Below are positions 1 through 5,204 of a stretch of 9,003 nt of DNA, piece by piece; within the stretch, counting starts at the first letter, position 1; each line of letters starts with the position of its first letter. Origin of the DNA: Actinomycetota bacterium. GTDB lineage: Bacteria > Actinomycetota > Acidimicrobiia > Acidimicrobiales > Microtrichaceae. Under the pieces are notes generated by a model. It searched no databases and was not told the origin of the DNA. It saw nothing but the letters and a program-made list of their open reading frames with translations. The stretch is from positions 1-9,003 of the forward strand of contig JAFDWA010000748.1 in the NCBI GenBank assembly GCA_018268735.1. The letters are read 5' to 3'. A program made the translations under genes and the position numbers.

Positions 1-477
1 GTCGGGCCCGACTCCGGGGCGACCGCTGCGGAGCCGCCGCCCTACACCGGTCCGCCCCCGCTGGTGCCGCTCGGTGCCCTTCCGCTCGGTGCTCCTCCGG
101 TGGGCGACGAGCAGCTTCGTCAGGTCCTCGACCGCCTCGACGTGCAGTCCGCTGCGGACGGGGCCCGGGCGCTGCAGACCATGGCGGCGACGCTCGCGTC
201 GGGAGAGCAGGTCGAGCACCTGGTGGTCGGCCGGGTCCGGGACATGCCCTGCGTCGTCGCCCGGACCGGTCGACGGCTCCTCGTGGTCGCCGACCGACCA
301 GGTCGTCCGCTGGTCGAGTCGCTGCACCCGCTGCGCACGGTCGTGTCCCTCGATCCGTCGACCGCGACCCTGGCGGTGTCAGACGGCCGACGTGTGATGC
401 ACGTCGTCGGGGTCCGCGACCTCGACGAGGCGATCGGACTGGTCGGATCGGATCGGGTCGATCCCGCCTGGTTCTGA
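1..477 (+). CDS. C-terminal part of a protein with a Pro-rich linker and a PH-like domain (5' end outside window)
   Basis: The frame is open from the first base to a TGA at 475-477, giving 158 visible residues, so the true start lies upstream. The GTG at 64 falls inside the low-complexity part and is unlikely to be the start. Visible residues 1-37 are rich in Pro, Gly and Ala (PPPYTGPPPLVPLG), as in a flexible linker. After a short predicted helical stretch (EQLRQVLDRLD) comes a compact domain of about 80 residues with alternating hydrophobic strands (EHLVVGRV, PCVVARTGRRLLVVAD, TVVSLDPSTATLAVSD) and a closing helix (LDEAIGLV). This pattern resembles bacterial PH domains of the YokE type, which often follow Pro-rich or SHOCT segments. 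That assignment rests on strand pattern only; there is no catalytic motif and I cannot name a function. The gene converges on ileS with 29 bp between the stop codons. Confidence 0.72.
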   Translation, partial: VGPDSGATAAEPPPYTGPPPLVPLGALPLGAPPVGDEQLRQVLDRLDVQSAADGARALQTMAATLASGEQVEHLVVGRVRDMPCVVARTGRRLLVVADRPGRPLVESLHPLRTVVSLDPSTATLAVSDGRRVMHVVGVRDLDEAIGLVGSDRVDPAWF

Positions 478-487
478 CGGCACGCCA

Positions 488-501
488 CCGTCCGCGGACG
501 G
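488..501. terminator. Perfect 14-bp palindrome between convergent genes, possible bidirectional terminator
   Basis: CCGTCCGCGGACGG is its own reverse complement and lies in the 29-bp gap between the stop codons at 477 and 507. In RNA it could form a CCGTC/GACGG stem with a CGCG loop in both transcripts. The position suits a shared terminator, but the stem is short and no T-run follows on either strand. Such a palindrome can also arise by chance in GC-rich DNA. Confidence 0.35.
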
Positions 502-506
502 CTCGC

Positions 507-3500
507 TCAGGTCGACACCGCGACGGTGGCGGTCGGCTCGCCCTCGACGACCTCGATGGCCAACGCGGTGGCGAGGACCTGCTCGGCCACCCAGTCCCGG
601 TGCGCGTCCACCGCAGCAGCGACGTCGGAGGGGAGGTGCAGGCTGGCGGCGATGCGGTCGGTGACGTGGAGGTCTGCGTCCTTGCGCGCCTGCTGCACCA
701 GTCGCACCACGTCGCGGGCGAGGCCCTCCGCTGCGAGCTCCGGTGTGACGTCGATGTCGAGCTCCACGACGGCGTCGTTGCCGTGCAACGGCGCCGCTGC
801 CGCGCCCTCCCGGGCCTCGATCGCGAGCTCGAACTCGCCGCCGTGCAGGACCTGCCCCGCGATGGCGACCGTGCCGTCGTCGGCGACGGCCCACTCGCCG
901 GCCTTCGCTGCGCGGATGACGTCCTGGACGGCCTTGCCCAGACGAGGACCGAGCACGCGTGCGTTCGGACGGAGCCGGAACGTGCCGATCGCCGCGACGT
1001 CGTCGGTGAGGACGACCTCCTTGACGTTGACCTCGTCACGGACGAGCGATGCGAGAGCTTCGAGGTCCGCCACCTCAGGACCGGCGATCGTGAGGCGACG
1101 CAACGGGAGACGCGCCCGGAGTCGGTGGTCCTCGCGCAGGCCGAGCGCCACCGAGCAGATCTCTCGGATCCGGTCCATCGACGCGACGAGCTCGGGATCC
1201 GATGGCAGCGCCGTCGCGTCCGGCCAGTCCGTGAGGTGCACCGAGTCCGTGCCGGTCGGGTCGGGGTGCAGGCCGAGGTGGATCTCCTCGCTGAGGAACG
1301 GCAGCAGCGGGGCCGCCACCTCGACAAGGGTGGACAGCACCGTGAACAGCGTGTCGCGGGCGTCGGCCCGATCCTGCTGGGTGACACCGGCGCCTGAGCC
1401 CCAGAACCGCTCACGGGAGCGGCGGATGTACCAGTTGTTGAGCGCGTCGAGGAACGACAGGACGTCCTGGCAGGTGCCGGCGATGTCGAACGCGTCCATG
1501 CGTGCCTGGGTGCTCTCGACGAGCTCCCGGGTCTTGGCGAGCACGTAGCGGTCGAGCAGGCCGGTGCTGTCGGAACGGAGGGTGGCCCGCTCGCCGTCCG
1601 CGTTGGCGTAGAGGGTGAAGAACGCGTACGCGTTCCAGATCGGGTTGATCACGAGCCGCACGACGTCGCTGATGTCGGAGGCATCGGTGGCGATGCGCAG
1701 GTCGCCGCCGCGCAGGATCGGCTACGCCTTCAGGTACCAGCGGAGCGCGTCGGAGCCGAGCGTGCTCATCACCGTCTCGGGATCGGGGTAGTTGCGCAGC
1801 TTCTTGGAGAGCTTGCGGCCCTCGTGGTCCAACACGACGCCGTGGCAGATCACGTTCGAGAACGCCGGACGGTCGAACAGCGCGACCGACAGCACGTGCA
1901 GCGTGTAGAACCAGCCTCGGGTCTGCGCGATGTACTCGACGATGAAGTCGGCGGGCGAGTGCTCCTCGAACCACTCGCGGTGCTCGAAGGGGTAGTGCAC
2001 CTGTGCGAACGGCATCGAGCCCGACTCGAACCAGCAGTCGAACACCTCGGGGACGCGCCGCATCATCGAACGACCGGTCGGGTCGTCGGGGTTGGGGCGG
2101 ACCATCTCGTCGACGGTCGGTCGGTGCAGGTCGTCGAGTCGGACGCCGAAGTCGGCCTCGATCTCGGCGAGGCTGCCGTACACGTCGACGCGCGGGTGCG
2201 CCGGATCGTCGGAGCGCCACACGGGGATGGGGGATCCCCAGAAGCGGTTGCGGCTGATCGACCAGTCGCGTGCCCCCTCGAGCCACTTGCCGAACTGGCC
2301 GTCGCGGACGTGGGAGGGGATCCAGTTGATCTGCTGGTTCAGCTCGACGAGGCGGTCCCGGAAGGCGGTCACCTCGACGTACCACGACGACACGGCCTTG
2401 TAGATGATCGGCGTGTCGGTGCGCCAGCAGTGCGGGTAGTTGTGGTCGTAGGTGTCGTGGCGGATGACGACGCCGGCTGCCTTGAGGTCGGCGATCACGT
2501 TCGGGTTGGCGTCGAAGACGTTCTGGCCCTCGTAGTCGGGAACCTCGGCGGTGAAGCGGCCGCTGTCGTCGACGGGGCAGACCAGCACGATGCCGTGCGC
2601 TTCGCAGACCCGCTGGTCGTCCTCGCCGAAGCCGGGGGCCATGTGGACGATGCCGGTGCCGTCGTCGTCGGTGACGAAGTCGTCGTTCAGCACCACGAAG
2701 CAGCCGGGCCGTCCGGCGAAGTACGCCATCATCGGCTCGTAGGCCAGCCCGGCCAGGTCGGCACCGGTGAGGGCGCCGAGCACCTCGAGGTCCTCGCCCA
2801 GGTCCTTGCCGTAGCGCTCGAGCGCGCCGGAGCCGATCACGACCCTCCTGCCGGCCCGGGGCCCCGAGCGGACCTCGACCACCGAGTACGCGAGCGTGGG
2901 CCCGGCGGCGAGGGCTAGGTTCGACGGCAGGGTCCACGGCGTGGTCGTCCACGCCCAGATCTCCGCCGGCCGGTCACCGAGGAGCTCTGCGGCCCGACCG
3001 GTGCGACCGTCCGTCGTGAGCTCGAACGCGACGGTGAGCGCCGGGTCCTGTCGAGGTCGCGTGGCGTCGTCGAGGCGGATCTCGAAGTTCGACAACGGGG
3101 TCTCGGCGCCCCACGAGTAGGGCATGACCCGGTACGCCTCGTAGACGAGCCCCTTGTCCCACAGCTGGCGGAACGCCCAGATCACCGACTCCATGTACGG
3201 GAGGTCCATGGTCTTGTAGTCGTCGTGGAAGTCGACCCACCGCGCCTGTCGGGTGACATAGCGCTCCCACTCGTCGGTGAACTGCATCACCGATGTTCGA
3301 CACGCCTCGTTGAACCGGTCGACGCCGAACGCGGTGATCGCCGCCCGGCCCGAGACGCCGAGCTCCTTCTCGACGAGCATCTCGGCGGGGAGCCCGTGGC
3401 AGTCCCAGCCGAAGCGTCGCTCCACGCGCTGACCCCGCATCGTCCGGTAGCGGGGGATGACGTCCTTGACATAGCCGGTCAGCAGATGGCCGTAGTGGGG

Positions 3501-3701
3501 GAGTCCGTTCGCGAACGGCGGACCGTCGTAGAAGACGAACTCGTCGTCGATCGAACGGGCCTCGATCGAGCGCTCGAAGGTGCCGTGTGCCGCCCACCGG
3601 TCGAGCAGCCGTTGCTCGATGGCGGGCAGGTCGGGCCGCGACGGCACGCTCGGGTAGGGGAGGCGGTCGGCATCGTCGGGGCTCGGAGCAGCGGCAACCA
3701 T
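507..3701 (-). CDS. ileS: Isoleucine--tRNA ligase (type 2 IleRS), interrupted by an in-frame amber at codon 660
   Basis: Class I aminoacyl-tRNA synthetase that attaches isoleucine to tRNA-Ile and edits valine. From the ATG at 3701 the frame gives 1064 residues counting the amber as one, a normal length for type 2 IleRS. Visible marks: [12 protein letters not shown] with the HIGH-type motif at residues 69-72; CP1 editing-domain motif [10 protein letters not shown] at 252-261; [15 protein letters not shown] at 348-362; [14 protein letters not shown] at 480-493; KLSKK, the KMSKS equivalent, at 630-634. The HYGH and KLSK forms mark the eukaryote-like type 2, a group associated with low mupirocin sensitivity. 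The anticodon-binding region follows codon 660 ([18 protein letters not shown]). A TAG at 1722-1724 splits the frame just after WYLKA; both sides are in the same frame and well preserved. Ending at the amber, the product (659 residues) would lack the anticodon-binding part. No strong ribosome site precedes the ATG (only GGA, 6 bp away). Reading further upstream would overlap the neighbouring gene. Confidence 0.93.
1722..1724 (-). other. In-frame amber (TAG) codon inside ileS
   Basis: On the minus strand the codons read CTG AAG GCG TAG CCG ATC CTG, that is L K A stop P I L R G G. Type 2 IleRS proteins as I remember them read about LMASPILRGG here, so the amber sits in the place of Ser. One base change, TCG to TAG, would explain it. 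The ATG at 3701, this TAG and the TGA at 507 share one frame (1977 bp, or 659 codons, from start to TAG), so no frameshift is involved. Whether it is a base error, a mutation or a read-through codon cannot be told from the sequence. Confidence 0.9.
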
Positions 3702-3723
3702 GGAGGATCCAGCGTAGTGGCGG

Positions 3724-3756
3724 CGTCCGGTCGCCCCTGAGGGGGTTCCGTCCGGT
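3724..3756 (-). repeat. Small direct repeat and hairpin in the ileS leader
   Basis: The 109-bp gap between the zinc-ribbon gene and ileS contains CGTCCGGT twice (3724-3731 and 3749-3756). Between the copies, CCCC and GGGG (3734-3737 and 3741-3744) can pair around a three-base loop. In the ileS transcript this would be a very small stem starting about 33 nt before the start codon. There is no U-run and no T-box sequence, so its role, if any, is unknown. Confidence 0.3.
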
Positions 3757-3810
3757 GCATGGCCGATCGACCGGGGGTCCAGCGGTCGCCGGACCCAGTG
3801 GGCGCCGGAC

Positions 3811-4026
3811 TCAGGCGAGGTCGGACTCGTCGAGCTCGATGTCCCAGCGGTCGAGGCAGTCGGCGCAGCGGTACGAGACGATGTCGCCGGGTCGGAACCC
3901 GACGCGACCGTGCCCATCCTCGAACGGCGTCGTCAGCAGGTGGCAGGTCCCGCCGCAGTCGACGCAGACGATGGTGGCGGGTGCGGTGGCGCCGGCGGCC
4001 GGGCCCTGTGCTGCATCCCCCGCCAC
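3811..4026 (-). CDS. Small zinc-ribbon-like protein, unknown function
   Basis: This reading frame gives 71 residues from a GTG at 4026 to a TGA at 3811. The start is chosen because it lies 2 bp after the TGA of the upstream Nudix gene, and a purine-rich GGAAGG sits 9 nt before it. The N-terminal 17 residues are Ala/Gly-rich. The core then has CVDCGGTCH (Cys21, Cys24, Cys28, His29) and RCADC (Cys54, Cys57) about 30 residues later, ending in an acidic tail ([10 protein letters not shown]). Two CxxC pairs at this distance are the standard layout of a zinc ribbon, so metal binding is a fair inference. Function is not known to me. It lacks the ATP cone and length of NrdR. Tight coupling to the Nudix gene and its place before ileS suggest co-transcription. 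The alternative is a spurious frame, made less likely by the ordered Cys pairs. Confidence 0.75.
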   Translation of the reverse strand: MAGDAAQGPAAGATAPATIVCVDCGGTCHLLTTPFEDGHGRVGFRPGDIVSYRCADCLDRWDIELDESDLA

Positions 4027-4028
4027 GC

Positions 4029-4841
4029 TCAGCAGCCTTCCCTCAGGTAGGTCCACCGGTCCTCCATCAGCAGCCGGTGGCGCGGGCCGGGAGCACGGAG
4101 GTCCACCTCGCCCATCCCGCCGGCCTCTCCGAGCGCCGCGAACACGACGTCGCCGTGGTACACCGCGGTCCAGCCGCCGTCGCGCAGCGCGACCCGGGTC
4201 GAGAAGTGCTCGACGGTCCGTGTGGCGGCTGATTCGACGATGTGGTCGACGGATCGGTGCTCGACCAGCTGGGTCAGGGTGATGAACGTCGGCGGCGCCA
4301 GCGCGATCTCGCCGGCGTCCCGACGGGCGATCGCCTCGTCGGGTCGGGACCACTGGTGCGCCCGGATCTCGGCATCGTCGATCACGACCTCGGTGGCGGC
4401 GTCGACGGCAGGTGCCACGAAGAACGCGGTCGAGAAGCGCTTGTCCTGCAGCGGGGGTGGCGTCCAGTGGGTCCAGCGTCGCAACGTCGACGGGTCGATG
4501 ACGACGCCGGACTCCTCGCGTGCTTCCCTCACAGCGGCCCGTCGGGCGGCGGCCTCGAGCGCCTGCTCAGTGTCTGTCTGCTCAGTGTCCGTCTGCTCTG
4601 TGTCTGTGTGCTCTGTGTCTGTCTGCTCCGTGTCTGTCCTGTCGGCGTCGTCGATGCGTCCGCCGGGGAAGACCCACATCCCACCGGCGAAGCTGAGCCC
4701 GCGGTCCCGCTGCAACATGAGGACCTCGGGGCCGCCGGGTGCGTCGCGCAGCACGATGACGGTGGCGGCGGGGACGGCCAGCGGATCCCACAGCGGTGCC
4801 CCGGGCGACCCAGGGAGCAGCGGCGCGGCGTCGTCGACCAT
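4029..4841 (-). CDS. Nudix hydrolase with a TDTEQ repeat insert
   Basis: Nudix hydrolases cleave nucleoside diphosphates linked to another group, using Mg2+. The protein has 270 residues from the ATG at 4841; AGGGTGG lies about 5 nt upstream and supports this start. The fold begins with AATVIVLRD (25-33) and EVLMLQRDRGLSFAGGMWVFPGGR (39-62). The catalytic helix is REAREESG (105-112), with the Glu pair that binds metal. Between Gly61 and this helix, where the classical motif has a short fixed spacer, lie five copies of TDTEQ/H (69-93), so the G-x5-E half of the box is displaced; E96 is one residue off the usual Glu position. The C-terminal LAPPTFITLTQLVEH (181-195) and the long tail resemble actinobacterial proteins of the NUDT19-like type; substrate unknown. 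It is probably first in a three-gene unit with the zinc-ribbon gene and ileS, divergent from nrdAB. A much longer upstream extension of this frame runs antisense to nrdA and is not coding. Confidence 0.92.
   Translation of the reverse strand: MVDDAAPLLPGSPGAPLWDPLAVPAATVIVLRDAPGGPEVLMLQRDRGLSFAGGMWVFPGGRIDDADRTDTEQTDTEHTDTEQTDTEQTDTEQALEAAARRAAVREAREESGVVIDPSTLRRWTHWTPPPLQDKRFSTAFFVAPAVDAATEVVIDDAEIRAHQWSRPDEAIARRDAGEIALAPPTFITLTQLVEHRSVDHIVESAATRTVEHFSTRVALRDGGWTAVYHGDVVFAALGEAGGMGEVDLRAPGPRHRLLMEDRWTYLREGC
4563..4637. repeat. Five tandem copies of a 15-bp unit inside the Nudix gene
   Basis: On the plus strand the copies start at 4563, 4578, 4593, 4608 and 4623 and follow CTGCTCAGTGTCTGT, each differing from it at no more than two or three positions. 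On the coding (minus) strand each encodes Thr-Asp-Thr-Glu-Gln, with one His variant. The unit is a multiple of three, so gain or loss of copies keeps the frame. Its base make-up is less GC-rich than the rest of the gene. Confidence 0.95.
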
Positions 4842-4939
4842 CGGTCCCACCCTAGAACCCCACAGACGCGCGCGGAGAGTGGTCAGATCGGGTGTCACGG
4901 TGGGTTTCCATTGACGCTGAGCGAGCTTCGTGGAAAGCG

Positions 4940-4969
4940 TTGACAGCCTCGTAGTTACCTGGCTGTAAT
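4940..4969 (+). promoter_or_regulatory. Sigma70-type promoter for nrdAB
   Basis: TTGACA at 4940-4945 is a perfect -35 box. TGTAAT at 4964-4969 matches the -10 consensus at five of six positions, with an 18-bp spacer. Transcription would start near 4976, leaving a leader of roughly 230 nt before nrdA. The stretch is a distinct AT-richer patch in otherwise GC-rich DNA. Confidence 0.65.
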
Positions 4970-4972
4970 TAC
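4951..4972. repeat. 8-bp direct repeat over the nrd promoter spacer and -10 box
   Basis: GTAGTTAC (4951-4958) and GTAATTAC (4965-4972) agree at seven of eight positions and are 14 bp apart start to start. The second copy is a perfect palindrome and covers most of the -10 box. It could be a regulator site or could simply reflect the AT-rich promoter. The spacing does not match the MtrA direct-repeat pattern as I know it. Confidence 0.4.
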
Positions 4973-4979
4973 GGCCCTG

Positions 4980-4995
4980 TCCCCACATGTTGGGG
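4980..4995 (+). promoter_or_regulatory. NrdR box 1 (upstream copy)
   Basis: TCCCCACATGTTGGGG fits the core of the known NrdR box (aCaCwAtATaTwGtgt) at most conserved positions: C4, A6, A8, T9, T11 and G13. It lies just downstream of the predicted transcription start, where a bound repressor would block RNA polymerase. Read on the other strand it shares 12 of 16 bases with the second box. Confidence 0.65.
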
Positions 4996-5011
4996 GTGGG
5001 GGATCGCTCGG

Positions 5012-5027
5012 CCACAACATCTGGTGC
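5012..5027 (+). promoter_or_regulatory. NrdR box 2 (downstream copy)
   Basis: CCACAACATCTGGTGC has the C-x-A-x-A-T-x-T-x-G core of the NrdR box plus the flanking A3, T14 and G15. The box centres are 32 bp apart with 16 bp between boxes, about three helical turns; this is the spacing known for paired NrdR operators. NrdR itself is not encoded in this window. Confidence 0.7.
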
Positions 5028-5204
5028 CTGCTCGACCTCGCGGTCCGGCGGCCGGAGACGGCTCCGACGGCTGGATCGCTGTCGGTCGGGTGTTCCCGGA
5101 CATGAAGGCGTGCCGCTGGCGCGGTGCGAGGAGAGCTCCTCTGGTCCCGGTGGGCCCGAGGTCGGCGCAGGGCGCAGACAAGCGCAGAGAAGGGGGACGA
5201 GGAC
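5028..5204 (+). other. Long nrdA leader, no gene seen
   Basis: The predicted 5' leader after the second box holds two small potential stems: TCCGG/CCGGA (5044-5056) and GAGGA/TCCTC (5128-5141). I see no riboswitch, T-box or leader peptide with a ribosome site. Its GC-rich frames are open by composition only. The 3' end carries the nrdA ribosome-binding region. Confidence 0.4.

Noticed and set aside
526..1548. Long plus-strand frames opposite ileS
   Set aside because: They are rich in Arg and Ser with no recognisable domain, typical antisense shadows of a GC-rich gene.
1662..1724. Frameshift as the cause of the ileS break, or two separate split-IleRS genes
   Set aside because: Both parts are in the same frame and the 20 codons after the TAG read on as normal IleRS sequence; no ribosome site or natural domain boundary is present for a second start.
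3702..3810. T-box leader upstream of ileS
   Set aside because: Actinobacterial ileS genes often carry translational T-boxes, but I find no T-box core resembling TGGNACCGCG and no anti-sequestrator partner in these 109 bases.
3702..3917. Longer N-terminus of IleS starting at 3917
   Set aside because: The extra residues are low-complexity Ser/Thr/Pro and overlap the zinc-ribbon gene in another frame; typical IleRS sequence begins after the ATG at 3701.
4900..5000. DnaA boxes or a replication origin in the AT-richer intergenic patch
   Set aside because: No TTWTNCACA-type sequence is present; the AT-richer bases are explained by the promoter.
5028..5204. Cobalamin riboswitch in the nrdA leader
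   Set aside because: No B12-box sequence was seen, and NrdA here is a class I enzyme, not the B12-dependent class II type.
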